The position numbers and the translations under genes are program-made. Source: Streptomyces albofaciens JCM 4342 (GTDB lineage: Bacteria; Actinomycetota; Actinomycetes; Streptomycetales; Streptomycetaceae). From it: DNA of 64,000 bases. Positions 1-8,806 of this stretch are shown piece by piece; positions within the stretch are counted from its first letter, which is position 1, and each line of letters begins with the position of its first letter. The stretch spans positions 1,674,001-1,738,000 of the forward strand of contig NZ_PDCM01000002.1 in the NCBI RefSeq assembly GCF_008634025.1, in the 5' to 3' direction. Below the pieces are notes generated by a model that saw only the letters and a list, made by a program, of their open reading frames with translations, had not been told where the DNA came from and made no database searches.

Positions 1-1276
1 AGAGCGCCTGGTAGTCGAAACCTTCCGGCAGCTTGAGCGGCGAGAAGCCGTAGCCGGTGATGCCCAGCCGGGAGAACTGCTTGGCGTCCGTGCCGCCCGA
101 CATGCAGTACGGGACCACGTGGCCGTCCGGGTCGAAGCGCTCGACGGCGGCCCGCATCGCCGCGTACGCGGGCGCGTCGACCGGGGCCTGGAGGGCGACC
201 TCGCCATGGTCGTACGCCCAGGTCACGTCGGGTCCGGTGAGCCGGTCCATGGTGGTGCGGAACTCCGCCTCGCCGCCGGGGACCACCCGCCCGTCCACGT
301 GGGCGACGGCGTTGCCCGGGATGACGTTGACCTTGTAACCGGCCTCCAGCATCGTCGGGTTGGCGCTGTTGCGGACCGTCGGCTCGACGAGCGCGGCCGA
401 CGGGCCGAGCTTGCTCAGCAGTGTGTCCACGTCGAAGTCCGGGGCGTCCAGGCGGGCCTCGATGCCGTGCAGGGCGGCCAGTTCGGTGAGCGCGGCGCGC
501 ACGGTGTCGGTGAGCCGCACCGGCCAGCGGTGCTCGCCGATGCGGGCCACCGCCGCGGCGAGCCGGCTGACGGCGTTGGCGCGGTTGACCTTGGAGCCGT
601 GCCCGGCCCGGCCCTCGGCGGTCAGCTTCAGCCAGGCCGTGCCGCGCTCGCCCGCCGCGACCGGATACAGCCGCATGCCGCCGCCCGCGTGGAAGGTGAA
701 GGCGCCGGACTCGCTGATGCCTTCCGTGCAGCCCTCGAACAGGCCGGGGTGGTGGTCGGCGAGGAAGCCCGCGCCGTCGATGGCGCTGGCCTCCTCGTCG
801 GCGGTGAAGGCGAGCACCAGGTCGCGCCGGGGCCGGACGCCGCGGCGCGCCCACTGCCGTACGGCCGCGAGCACCATCGCGTCCATGTTCTTCATGTCCA
901 CGGCGCCCCGGCCCCATACGACGCCGTCCTCGACCTCGCCGGAGAACGGGTGCCGGGTCCAGTCGGCGGGCTCGGCGGGCACCACGTCCAGGTGTCCGTG
1001 CACGAGCAGGGCCGCCGCAGCCGGGTCGGTGCCCTCGACGCGCGCGACCACGTTCGTACGGCCCGGGGTGCGCTCCAGCAGCACCGGTTCCAGGCCGGCC
1101 TCGGCGAGCCGCTCCGCGACGTACTCCGCGGCCGGGCGCTCCCGGCAGTCGCCGCCGCCGCGGTTGGTGGTGTCGATGCGGATCAGGTCGGACGTGAACC
1201 GTACGACCTCGTCGAGGGCCTGTCCGTCCACCGGGTCGCCGGCGCGGTCCGCCGTCTCGTCGGCGCTGTCAGCCAT
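1..1276 (-). CDS. M20 family metallopeptidase (dipeptidase/deacylase), C-terminus cut off by window edge
   Basis: Zinc-dependent amidohydrolase of the M20 (ArgE/DapE/CPG2) family, expected to cleave a dipeptide or N-acyl amino acid in the cytoplasm. The conserved metal-site blocks are visible: HGHLDVVP near residue 85, GRGAVDMKN with the bridging Asp, and the catalytic ADEEAS block, followed by the dimerisation domain and the GGTDAK block near the C-terminal metal ligand. The start ATG (1276) overlaps the end of the upstream M55 peptidase gene by 8 nt, so the two are translationally coupled. The reading frame is still open at base 1, so the last part of the protein is missing. Substrate cannot be told from sequence. 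Confidence 0.9.
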   Translation of the reverse strand, partial: MADSADETADRAGDPVDGQALDEVVRFTSDLIRIDTTNRGGGDCRERPAAEYVAERLAEAGLEPVLLERTPGRTNVVARVEGTDPAAAALLVHGHLDVVPAEPADWTRHPFSGEVEDGVVWGRGAVDMKNMDAMVLAAVRQWARRGVRPRRDLVLAFTADEEASAIDGAGFLADHHPGLFEGCTEGISESGAFTFHAGGGMRLYPVAAGERGTAWLKLTAEGRAGHGSKVNRANAVSRLAAAVARIGEHRWPVRLTDTVRAALTELAALHGIEARLDAPDFDVDTLLSKLGPSAALVEPTVRNSANPTMLEAGYKVNVIPGNAVAHVDGRVVPGGEAEFRTTMDRLTGPDVTWAYDHGEVALQAPVDAPAYAAMRAAVERFDPDGHVVPYCMSGGTDAKQFSRLGITGYGFSPLKLPEGFDYQAL

Positions 1277-2105
1277 ATTGCTCCTCCACCGCCGACGACA
1301 CGACGGTGGTGACCGTCTTGAAGCAGCGGATCGCTTCGTACATGTTCCCGCTGGTATACGCGACGCGCCGCTCGCCGGTCCGCTCGACACCCGGCACGCA
1401 GGTCGCCTGGCCCACCAGGTGCTCGGCGTCGAATTCCATCTCCACGGTGTACGGGCCGCCGCGCACGGGCTCGGTGCGCACCGCGAGCGCCGCGGCCTCC
1501 CGCGCGGCCGCCCGGATGTCCGCCGCCGTACGGGCCGGCGGGCGGCACACGGCGGCGTAGCGCGAGACGTAGTCCTTGACGGCGACGGCCCGCGCCTCGG
1601 GCGCGTACCCGGCGGCGTCGTCACAGGTCCGGTCGTCGCCGGTCACCAGCACCACCGGCACCCCGTACTCGGCCACCACCAGGGAGTTGAGGTAGCCCTC
1701 GCTGGCCCGCGTGCCGTTCACCCACACGCCCGTCAGGGAGTTGGCCAGGTACGTGTGGGCCAGGACGCCCTCCGTACCGGCACCCGCGTGGTAGCCGACG
1801 AACGCGACGCCGTCCACGTCGCCGTACTGGACGCCCTCCACCATGCTCAGCGCCTTGTGCTTGCCGGTGAGCAGCTGCGCGCGCTCGTCCAGTTCCTCCA
1901 GCAGCAGGTTGCGCATCGACCAGTGGGCCTCGTTGACCAGGACCTCGTCGGCGCCGCCGGCGAAGAACCCGGCGATCGCCGCGTTGACGTCGCCGGTGAA
2001 CACCGGCCGGAACCGCTGCCACTGGGCGTGGCCCGGCAGGACATCGTCCGGCCAGGTCACTCCGGTGGCGCCCTCCATGTCGGCGGAAATGAGGATCTTC
2101 ACCAT
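1269..2105 (-). CDS. M55 family D-aminopeptidase (DppA-like)
   Basis: A 278-residue protein of the DppA D-aminopeptidase family, which removes N-terminal D-amino acids from short peptides using two zinc ions. The N-terminal SADMEG block (metal-binding Asp and Glu), the NEAHW block, the GYHA block and the SEGYLN block match the family metal ligands in order. Length equals that of Bacillus DppA (about 274). The start was placed at the ATG giving MVKILISADMEG, because longer frames have no family similarity. It overlaps the M20 gene by 8 nt. The pair could degrade D-Ala-containing cell-wall peptides, but that is inference from the DppA precedent. Confidence 0.9.
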   Translation of the reverse strand: MVKILISADMEGATGVTWPDDVLPGHAQWQRFRPVFTGDVNAAIAGFFAGGADEVLVNEAHWSMRNLLLEELDERAQLLTGKHKALSMVEGVQYGDVDGVAFVGYHAGAGTEGVLAHTYLANSLTGVWVNGTRASEGYLNSLVVAEYGVPVVLVTGDDRTCDDAAGYAPEARAVAVKDYVSRYAAVCRPPARTAADIRAAAREAAALAVRTEPVRGGPYTVEMEFDAEHLVGQATCVPGVERTGERRVAYTSGNMYEAIRCFKTVTTVVSSAVEEQYG

Positions 2106-2210
2106 GCACCCGTCCCCTCGCAGCTGGGAGAACCGCTCCGGCACCGGCCCGAGGGCCGCGCCGTCGCGCGCGTCACCGGGCAGGATTCCCACCATAACCA
2201 GGGGGGACGC

Positions 2211-2263
2211 AAAAGCGGCCGGGTGCCGGGCCACACCCCCGTGGCGGTCCGGCACCCGGCCGC
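2211..2263 (-). terminator. Rho-independent terminator of the secreted-protein gene
   Basis: Perfect 15-bp inverted repeat (2215-2229 with 2249-2263) enclosing a second GCCAC/GTGGC stem. Read on the minus strand it is followed by TTTT (2214-2211). It sits directly after the stop at 2267, so it ends the secreted-protein transcript before the M55/M20 pair. Confidence 0.85.
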
Positions 2264-2266
2264 GGG

Positions 2267-2893
2267 TCAGCCGCGGGCCGTCTGCCTGGGCGGCAGCCAG
2301 TGCCGGACCCGGAAGTCGCCCTTCTCCAAGGTCTCGAAGGGCGCGCTGCCCTGGCACTTGCCGACGCTGTTCCGCGGCAGGCCGTCCAGGGCCCAGCTGT
2401 AGCCGAGCCGGTCCTTCCGGCCGTCGTCCAGCACGGTGAAGCCGAACCGCTTGCCCTTGATGTCGCCGAGTTCGGGATAGCCGGGAGCGCCGGTGAAGTC
2501 CACCTCGGTGACCACTCCGGTGGCCACCGCGACCGGACCGCCCGTCAGCAGGCAGTCGATACGGCCCTTGAAGTGCCCGCCCCACTTCTCGTCCATGTGG
2601 TGGCTGACGTGGAACGTGCCGCTCGCCTTGTCGGCGAAGCCGTGCGCGTCGAAAGCGAAGTGCACGTCGTCGCCCGGGCGCCGCTGGAGCTTGCCCGCGC
2701 CGGTGAGCGACGGCTCGGCCGTGCTCCGGGCGGCCTGGACAGCGGCCGGAGCCGCCCCGGCCGGAGCCCTGCTCGCAGCCGCCCCGCTCGGAGCCGCCCC
2801 GCTCGGGGCCGCCGCGCCGAGTGTCAGCGCGCTTCCGGCGCAGACGGCAAGGGCCGTGACGACGGCGACGGAAGGGCGGCGGGCGCGCGCCAT
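2267..2893 (-). CDS. Secreted protein of unknown function
   Basis: A 208-residue protein with an N-terminal signal peptide: Arg-rich n-region, hydrophobic core (VAVVTALAVCAGSALTLGAAA) and Ala-rich cleavage zone. A low-complexity stretch of PSGAA-type repeats follows (residues 28-55), encoded by near-identical copies of GGAGCCGCCCCGCTC. The mature part holds a beta-rich segment with FAFDAHGF and an HVSHHMDEKWGGHFKGRIDC block, then a Cys-containing region. I do not recognise a family with certainty; similar short Streptomyces exported proteins have no assigned role. The start is supported by a strong AGGAGG ribosome binding site, and a good terminator follows. Confidence 0.75.
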   Translation of the reverse strand: MARARRPSVAVVTALAVCAGSALTLGAAAPSGAAPSGAAASRAPAGAAPAAVQAARSTAEPSLTGAGKLQRRPGDDVHFAFDAHGFADKASGTFHVSHHMDEKWGGHFKGRIDCLLTGGPVAVATGVVTEVDFTGAPGYPELGDIKGKRFGFTVLDDGRKDRLGYSWALDGLPRNSVGKCQGSAPFETLEKGDFRVRHWLPPRQTARG

Positions 2894-3079
2894 GTTTCCT
2901 CCTGAGGACGTGGTGCCCGGCGGGGTCCCACCGGTGGCCGGTTCTCCCGGCCGTGCACCACCGTGCCGCCCGCCGCCCGTGCCCCGCGTCGCCCTTCAGG
3001 CCGGGACGCCTCCGCCGTACGGGGGAAGCGCGACGGTACCCGGGGCCGATGCCCGCACCCCGCGCCCCGCCCGCGGCGG

Positions 3080-3802
3080 TCAGTCCACCACGCCCGCGAC
3101 CAGCCAGTTCGTAGGGATCTCGATACGGGAGCCGTCGGCCAGATACTCGGTCGTCATCAGCGGCAGCCGGCCGGAGGCGATCTCCCGGAGCCCGTGGCCG
3201 GCCAGCAGGCCGGGGACGACCGAGTCGGCCATCTCACCGGGCGCGATGCCGTGCGCGAGGACGGCCCGCAGCTTGCCGGGCGGGCCCTCGGGGCGCCGCG
3301 CCAGTGACGCGAAGACGTCCCGGGACGCCTCGGCCGGTTCGACGGCGAAGATCCGGCCGCGCCGGCCCAGCAGCGTCGCGATGTTCGCCACGATCAGGGG
3401 GCGGTCCTCGGACGCGCACTGGTGCAGGACGCCGCGCAGATACACGTTGACGTCGCCCAGTTCGCCGTGCAGGGCCCGTACGGCCGCCGGGTCCGCGGCG
3501 TCCAGGCGCCGGTATTCGGCCACCCCGGCCGGGTCGCCGGCGCGGGCGTGCGCGACGGCCGCCGCCGAGAGGTCGACGCCGACCGCGCGCGGGTAGTGCC
3601 GGGCCAGGAAGCGGGTCTGGGTGCCGTTGCCGCAGCCCAGGTCGACGACCGGCAGCGCGGCGTCGAAGTGGGCCGCGAACAGCGGCAGGTGCAGCTCGGC
3701 CGTCAGGGACGGGTCGGAGTCCCAGAAGACCTCGCCCTCGCCCTCCGGCGCGTCGCGCCAGAAGCCTTCCCACGCGCGCAGATACTGGCTCGAACCGGTC
3801 AT
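3080..3802 (-). CDS. Class I SAM-dependent methyltransferase
   Basis: About 240 residues with a Rossmann-like methyltransferase core. The glycine-rich SAM loop VVDLGCGNGTQTRFLA lies near residue 52, followed by the acidic end of strand beta2 (GVDLS). The C-terminal half matches small thiopurine/methyltransferase type 11-like proteins. The substrate is unknown. The ATG at 3802 was chosen; a TTG two codons upstream (3808) is also possible, and neither has a clear Shine-Dalgarno sequence. Flanked by the secreted-protein gene and the PP2C phosphatase gene, with no obvious functional link. Confidence 0.8.
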   Translation of the reverse strand: MTGSSQYLRAWEGFWRDAPEGEGEVFWDSDPSLTAELHLPLFAAHFDAALPVVDLGCGNGTQTRFLARHYPRAVGVDLSAAAVAHARAGDPAGVAEYRRLDAADPAAVRALHGELGDVNVYLRGVLHQCASEDRPLIVANIATLLGRRGRIFAVEPAEASRDVFASLARRPEGPPGKLRAVLAHGIAPGEMADSVVPGLLAGHGLREIASGRLPLMTTEYLADGSRIEIPTNWLVAGVVD

Positions 3803-3920
3803 GGCCAATTGCTACTGCCGTACCCGGGCGCCCGCAAGGCCGCCGACCGTTCTTTCACCCGGTGTTCGAGTGCGGCCGCTGTCCGTTGCGCGGCCGGATG
3901 CTGCCCGTAGGGGATGAGTT

Positions 3921-6416
3921 CTATTCCGTACCGGAGCGTTTTTGTCCCGCACGCGGAAGATTCTGCTCGAACCACACCGTCTTCCCGGTCGCCGTCCGGC
4001 TCGTCCCCCACTCCCGCGCGAGTCTGCTGACCACCCGCAGCCCGCGCCCGAACTCGTCGTCGTCCGCCGCGCTCAGCATCTGCGGCAGGGCGTGGTCGTC
4101 GTCGGACACCTCGCACAGCAGGGCTTCCGTACGGACCAGGCGCAGCTGCACATGCCGGGTGTGGGCGTGCCGTACCGCGTTGGTGACGACCTCGCTGACC
4201 AGCAGCTCGGCGGTCTCCGACGCCGCCTGCAGACCCCACCGCGCGAGCTGGGCGCGGACCAGGCGGCGGGCGCGGCCCGCCTCGCGCGCGTCGGTGGCCA
4301 GCCGCCACTCGGCCACGTCCTCCTGGGCGATGCCGTTGAGCCGTGCCATCAGCAGGGCGACATCGTCCTTGCGGCCGCCGCGGACGTTCAGCGCGCGGAT
4401 GATGGCGTCGCAGGCGTCGTCCATGGAGGCCGCCGGGTGGGCGGCGGACTCGGCGAGGGCCGCCAGGCCGACGCCTATGTCCTCGCCACGGACCTCCACC
4501 AGGCCGTCCGTGCACAGCACCAGCCGGTCCCCGGCCGCGACCGGGACCGTGACCGCCTCGAAGGGCACGCCGCCGACGCCGATGGGCGCGCCGGTCGGCA
4601 GCTCCAGCAGCTCGCTGCGGCCGTCCGCGGCCCGCACCAGGACGGGCGGGATGTGCCCGGCGTTGGCGATCACCACCTGCTGGCCGATCGGGTCGTAGAC
4701 CGCGTACAGGCAGGTGGCGAGGTAGTTGTCGCCGAGGCGCTGCGCGAGGTCGTCCAGGCTGCGCAGCAGCTGCGCCGGGTGCATGTCGATGCCGGCCATG
4801 GTCTGCACGGCCGTACGGAGCTGGCCCATCATCGCGGCGGAGTTCAGCCCGTGGCCCATCACGTCGCCGACGACGAAAGCGGTGCGCGAGCCGGGCAGTT
4901 TGATGGTGTCGAACCAGTCGCCGCCGACCCGGCCGAGGCGGGTGCCGGGCAGATAGCGGGTGGCCGTGTCACAGCCCGCCATGCGCGGTGCGATGTGCGG
5001 CAGCATGCTGTCCTGGAGCGTCTCGGCGACGTTCTCCTGATAGGTGTACATGCGGGCGTTGTCCAGGACGAGGCCGGCGCGGGCGGCCAGTTCGGCGCCG
5101 GTGACCCGGTCCATGTCGTTGAACTCCATGCGCTCCGGGTGGCGCAGCAGGATCATGAAGCCCAGGACCACGTTGCGCGCCTTGAGCGGCACCACCAGCA
5201 GCGAGCGGCGGTTGATCAGCGGGCTGATGTCCCGCTTCTCGAACTGCGCGGCGATGGCGTTGCCCAGCTCCTCGCTGATGCGCGGGATCAGCACCGGCTC
5301 GCCGGTGGTCATGCACTGGAAGAACGGTGTGTGCACGGGGAACGGCATCGACTCGCCGACCGGCACCACGTCGTCCCACCGGCCCGGTTCGTCGTTGTGC
5401 TCCACCGCGACGCGGTGCCACATGGTCGTGGCGTCCGGCGGGCCGTCGGGGAAGCCCTCGCCCGCGACGACCTGTTCGCGCAGATAGGTGCCGGCGACAT
5501 CGGTGAAGCGCGGTACGACGGCCTCGCTGACCTCCTGGATCGTGTGGGCCAGGTCCAGGGACGAGCCGATCCGGCCGCTGACCTCGTTCAGGAACTCCAA
5601 CCGCTCGCGGACGGCGGCGTATTCGAGGTCGGACTCCAGCTCCGCCGCGGCCTCGGCGGCGGACTGCGCGTCCGCGGCGGTGCCGGCGGCGCGCAGCAGC
5701 CGGGCCCGGCGCTCCACCCGGCGCGGCACACCCCAGTCCGGGGTGACCGGGAAGCGCTCCTGCTGGCTGATCTCCAGGACCGGATAGCCCAGTTCCAGCA
5801 CCTGGGAGACGATCCGGGCGCTTTCCTGCGGGCTCATGCTCGGCAGGATCTGCGGCAGCTGGGCGGCCAGCACCTCCGAGCCGGGGAAGTCGGTGTGCAG
5901 GGCGAAGCCGGGCGCGAAGCGCTCGCTCTCCTCGGTGGTGTCGTCCGAGCCGGTGTGGTGGTGCAGTTGGTCGGCGTCCGCGGCGAGCACGAGCAGCCGC
6001 TCGTCGCCGGGGCCCACCAGGGGATACGCCCACCACAGGATGTCGACCGTGCCGCGCTGCACGTCCGCCATGCGGGCGCGGCCCGCGGTGGGGTAGGCGG
6101 CCCGGCCGCCGAGCGAGGCCTCCAGGTCGGGGCCGTCGAGCCGCTCGCCGTCCTCCTCGTCCCAGTCGCGCGCCGACCACTCCCCCTCCCCGAGCGCGCC
6201 GGAGACCGGCATCAGGTCGACGGCGGGCGTGCCCACCGCTTCCTCGCGGGCGGGGCCGAAGAGCCTGCGTGCGCCCGTGCTCCAGTGGGAGACCAGTCCG
6301 TCGGCGTCCACCACCACGACGGCGAGCGGTATCCGGCCGGGCACGGGGTCCCGTGGCGCCGGCACCTGAGGCACCGCGCCCACCCTGTCGTCGCCGTGCG
6401 ACGGGCCACGCTCCAT
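3921..6416 (-). CDS. PAS-GAF-PP2C (SpoIIE/RsbU-type) phosphatase with C-terminal anti-sigma-type ATPase domain
   Basis: An 831-residue multidomain regulator. In order: PAS-like sensor (about 28-150), coiled-coil linker (235-290), GAF domain (290-450), SpoIIE/PP2C phosphatase (about 475-690) with metal-binding GGDWFD, DVMGHG, TDGLVE and RKDDVALL blocks, and an RsbW-like HATPase domain (705-825) with SEVVTNAVRHA and FGRGLRVV boxes. Such proteins dephosphorylate anti-anti-sigma factors and can also carry the kinase activity, so they set alternative sigma-factor activity. No partner STAS or sigma gene is adjacent. Start ATG 6416 has AAGGAG 9 nt upstream. It shares a 238-bp divergent promoter region with the AraC gene. 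Confidence 0.92.
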   Translation of the reverse strand: MERGPSHGDDRVGAVPQVPAPRDPVPGRIPLAVVVVDADGLVSHWSTGARRLFGPAREEAVGTPAVDLMPVSGALGEGEWSARDWDEEDGERLDGPDLEASLGGRAAYPTAGRARMADVQRGTVDILWWAYPLVGPGDERLLVLAADADQLHHHTGSDDTTEESERFAPGFALHTDFPGSEVLAAQLPQILPSMSPQESARIVSQVLELGYPVLEISQQERFPVTPDWGVPRRVERRARLLRAAGTAADAQSAAEAAAELESDLEYAAVRERLEFLNEVSGRIGSSLDLAHTIQEVSEAVVPRFTDVAGTYLREQVVAGEGFPDGPPDATTMWHRVAVEHNDEPGRWDDVVPVGESMPFPVHTPFFQCMTTGEPVLIPRISEELGNAIAAQFEKRDISPLINRRSLLVVPLKARNVVLGFMILLRHPERMEFNDMDRVTGAELAARAGLVLDNARMYTYQENVAETLQDSMLPHIAPRMAGCDTATRYLPGTRLGRVGGDWFDTIKLPGSRTAFVVGDVMGHGLNSAAMMGQLRTAVQTMAGIDMHPAQLLRSLDDLAQRLGDNYLATCLYAVYDPIGQQVVIANAGHIPPVLVRAADGRSELLELPTGAPIGVGGVPFEAVTVPVAAGDRLVLCTDGLVEVRGEDIGVGLAALAESAAHPAASMDDACDAIIRALNVRGGRKDDVALLMARLNGIAQEDVAEWRLATDAREAGRARRLVRAQLARWGLQAASETAELLVSEVVTNAVRHAHTRHVQLRLVRTEALLCEVSDDDHALPQMLSAADDDEFGRGLRVVSRLAREWGTSRTATGKTVWFEQNLPRAGQKRSGTE

Positions 6417-6654
6417 GGGCGGTTGCTCCTTCGTACACCGATCTTGCACCACCGCTACCACGGTACGACCGCGGGGTGACGGTGCGGGCCGCATTCACCG
6501 AATAGGTGGTGCGCCCGGCGCGAACGACCATGGCGCAAGCCGATCGGTCGTCCCGCGCGGCGCCACCGCCCCTCCCGCACCGCGGTGTCGGCCCGCCGGC
6601 AACCGGAACGAGCGCCCCCGGTCGGGGGCTTGCGGACGCCCGTATGGTGAGGGC

Positions 6655-7743
6655 GTGCCCAGACGGACCGAACAGGTGACCGCGGGGGCCCGCCGGACCG
6701 GCGCCCCCCGGGGCGGCCGGCAGGCCGGCCCCGCACCGGACGTCTTCGCCCCGCGCGGCGGCAACGACCAGGCCGACGGGCCGCTGCCGCTGCACCGCCT
6801 GGACGTCCCCGCACCGCATCTGCTGCCCTTCGCCATCGGCTCGTTCGACACCATCGGGCCCCTGTCGCGGGCCGGTTTCCCGCACCGGCACTCCTTCCAC
6901 GAGATCGTGTACGTGACGGGCGGCACCGGCAGCCACGTCCTCGACGAGGACCGGTGGCCGCTGCGCCCGCCCCACCTGTGCTTCATCGCCCCTGGCCGGG
7001 TGCACTACTGGGACCGCGTCGCGGGTCTGCGCGGCTGGGTGATCCTGTTCACCGACGACTTCCTGCTGGCGCACCCCGGGGACCGGGACGCGCTGGCGGA
7101 GCTGGGCGAGCGCCCGTGGATGCGGCCCGGCCCGAAGGACGCGGCGCGGCTGAGCGACCTGGTGCGGGAGATGCTGCGGGAGTACGACGAGCGGGCCCCG
7201 TCGTTCCGTTCGGTGCTCCAGGCGCAGCTGCACATCCTGATCACCCGCGCGCTGCGGCTGTCCGTCCCGTACGGCGCGTCGGGCCCGTGCGGCGCGGACG
7301 GCCCCGGCGGCGCCGCGGGCCCGTCCGGCGTACGGCGCGCGGACTCCGCGTCGGGCCGGGCCGCCCTGGTCTCCCGGGAGTTCACCCGGTTACTGGCCCA
7401 ACCGGACTCCGCGGGCCGCTCCGTACGGTCCTACGCCGACGAACTGGGTGTCTCCGTAGGGCATCTGACCGAGCTGGTCAAGCGCAGCACCGGCCGTACT
7501 CCGGGCCGTCTGATCCGGCACGCGCAGACCGTGGAGGCCAAGCGGCTGCTGTCCGGTTCCCGCCTGACGGTCGCTCAGGTGGCCCGCCGGGTGGGGTTCG
7601 CCGACCCCGCGTACTTCTGCCGCTTCTTCCGCAGGGAGACGGGGCTGAGCCCCGGCGACTTCCGCCGGGCCGCGGGCGGCGCCGGAGGAATTCACCATGA
7701 CCTCCGTGCCGAGTCCATCGAAGGGCGGCCGCGGCCCGAATAG
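6655..7743 (+). CDS. AraC family transcriptional regulator with a TTA codon
   Basis: A 362-residue regulator with an N-terminal cupin-like sensing domain (HRHSFHEIVYVTGGTG near residue 80) and a C-terminal AraC double helix-turn-helix (VRSYADELGVSVGHLTELVK and VAQVARRVGFADPAYFCRFF). It probably controls the intradiol dioxygenase gene that starts 117 bp downstream, and/or itself. Start GTG 6655 with GGTGAGGG just upstream was chosen because more upstream sequence looks non-coding. Codon 246 (7390-7392) is TTA, the rare leucine codon read by bldA tRNA, so full-length protein should depend on developmental supply of that tRNA. A Gly/Ala-rich insert lies before the helix-turn-helix. Confidence 0.9.
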   Translation: MPRRTEQVTAGARRTGAPRGGRQAGPAPDVFAPRGGNDQADGPLPLHRLDVPAPHLLPFAIGSFDTIGPLSRAGFPHRHSFHEIVYVTGGTGSHVLDEDRWPLRPPHLCFIAPGRVHYWDRVAGLRGWVILFTDDFLLAHPGDRDALAELGERPWMRPGPKDAARLSDLVREMLREYDERAPSFRSVLQAQLHILITRALRLSVPYGASGPCGADGPGGAAGPSGVRRADSASGRAALVSREFTRLLAQPDSAGRSVRSYADELGVSVGHLTELVKRSTGRTPGRLIRHAQTVEAKRLLSGSRLTVAQVARRVGFADPAYFCRFFRRETGLSPGDFRRAAGGAGGIHHDLRAESIEGRPRPE

Positions 7744-7860
7744 CGTCTTCCGCGGCCGCTCAGCCGGTACCGGCGGTGCGGACGCCCGGCTCCTGCCACC
7801 CCCCGTGCCCGGGCCCCGCCCTGCCCTGTCCCCCTTCCCCCTGCACACAGGAGCGATGCG

Positions 7861-8715
7861 ATGGACGACGAACGTACGGAGAGCACGGACAGCGCGCGGA
7901 GCACGCGGGACGACGGTGTGCGCAGAGGCATCACCAGGAAGAACGTGCTCAAGGCCGCCGTCGCCGCGGTGCCGATACCCCTGCTGCTCGGCGGTGTCGC
8001 GCTGGCCCGGGACAGCAAGCCCTCCGACGGTCCGCTCACCCCCACCCCGTACTGCGACGACGGGGACGACCCGACGCCGCCGCAGATCGAGGGCCCGTAC
8101 TTCAAGCCGAACTCGCCGCTGCGCGACTCGCTGATCCAGCCCGGCACCCAGGGCACCCGGCTCACCGTGAGCGGCTACGTCTTCGGACTGACCTGCCAGC
8201 CGCTGTCGCACGTCCTGCTGGACTGGTGGCAGGCGGACGTCAACGGCGACTACGACAACGTCGGCTTCCGCTTCCGCGGGCACCAGTTCACCGACCAGCG
8301 CGGCGCGTTCAAGCTGACCACGATCGTGCCGGGCCTCTATCCGGGCCGCACCCGGCACCTGCACGTCAAGGTGCAGGCCCCGAACCAGCCGATCCTCACC
8401 ACGCAGCTCTACTTCCCCGGCGAGCCGCGCAACAACACCGACCCGCTCTTCAACCCGAAGCTGCTGATGAACGTGCGGCAGAACGGCTCGGCCAAGGAAG
8501 CGTCGTTCGACTTCGTCCTGCGGGTGCGCGGCTCGTCGACCCCGTCCCCCACGGGTCAGCCGACCGCGCCCGGCGGCACCTGGGCCGTCGGCACCGACTA
8601 CCGCACCGGTGACCAGGTCACCTACGACGGCGCCGCGTACACGTGTCTGCAGCCGCACACCGCGCGCGACGGATGGGAGCCGCCGGCCGTCCCGGCGCTG
8701 TGGCGCCGCACCTGA
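7861..8715 (+). CDS. Secreted intradiol ring-cleavage dioxygenase with C-terminal chitin-binding module
   Basis: A 284-residue protein. Residues 1-50 form a signal with a basic RRGITRKNVLKAA block and hydrophobic segment, possibly Tat-like. Residues 65-220 are an intradiol dioxygenase core with the iron-ligand Tyr (NGDYDNVGFRFRGHQF) and the YPGRTRHLHVKV block giving Tyr, His and His. After a Ser/Thr/Pro linker, residues 240-284 form a CBM5/12-type domain (WAVGTDYRTGDQVTYDG, aromatic-rich). The same architecture is known from secreted Streptomyces dioxygenases that act on catechol-type aromatics from plant biomass. The enzyme is probably exported, binds polysaccharide and opens aromatic rings outside the cell. 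Confidence 0.9.
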   Translation: MDDERTESTDSARSTRDDGVRRGITRKNVLKAAVAAVPIPLLLGGVALARDSKPSDGPLTPTPYCDDGDDPTPPQIEGPYFKPNSPLRDSLIQPGTQGTRLTVSGYVFGLTCQPLSHVLLDWWQADVNGDYDNVGFRFRGHQFTDQRGAFKLTTIVPGLYPGRTRHLHVKVQAPNQPILTTQLYFPGEPRNNTDPLFNPKLLMNVRQNGSAKEASFDFVLRVRGSSTPSPTGQPTAPGGTWAVGTDYRTGDQVTYDGAAYTCLQPHTARDGWEPPAVPALWRRT

Positions 8716-8757
8716 TCCGGGACGTCCGGTGACCGGTCCGCACACCGGGACCGGTCG

Positions 8758-8791
8758 GGCCGGTGCCGGTTTCGCGTGACCGGCACCGGCC
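8758..8791. terminator. Bidirectional terminator between convergent genes
   Basis: Perfect 13-bp inverted repeat (8758-8770 and 8779-8791) with an 8-nt loop. It lies between the stop codons of the convergent dioxygenase and MFS genes. Confidence 0.75.
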
Positions 8792-8806
8792 GGGGCGGGC
8801 GCGCGG

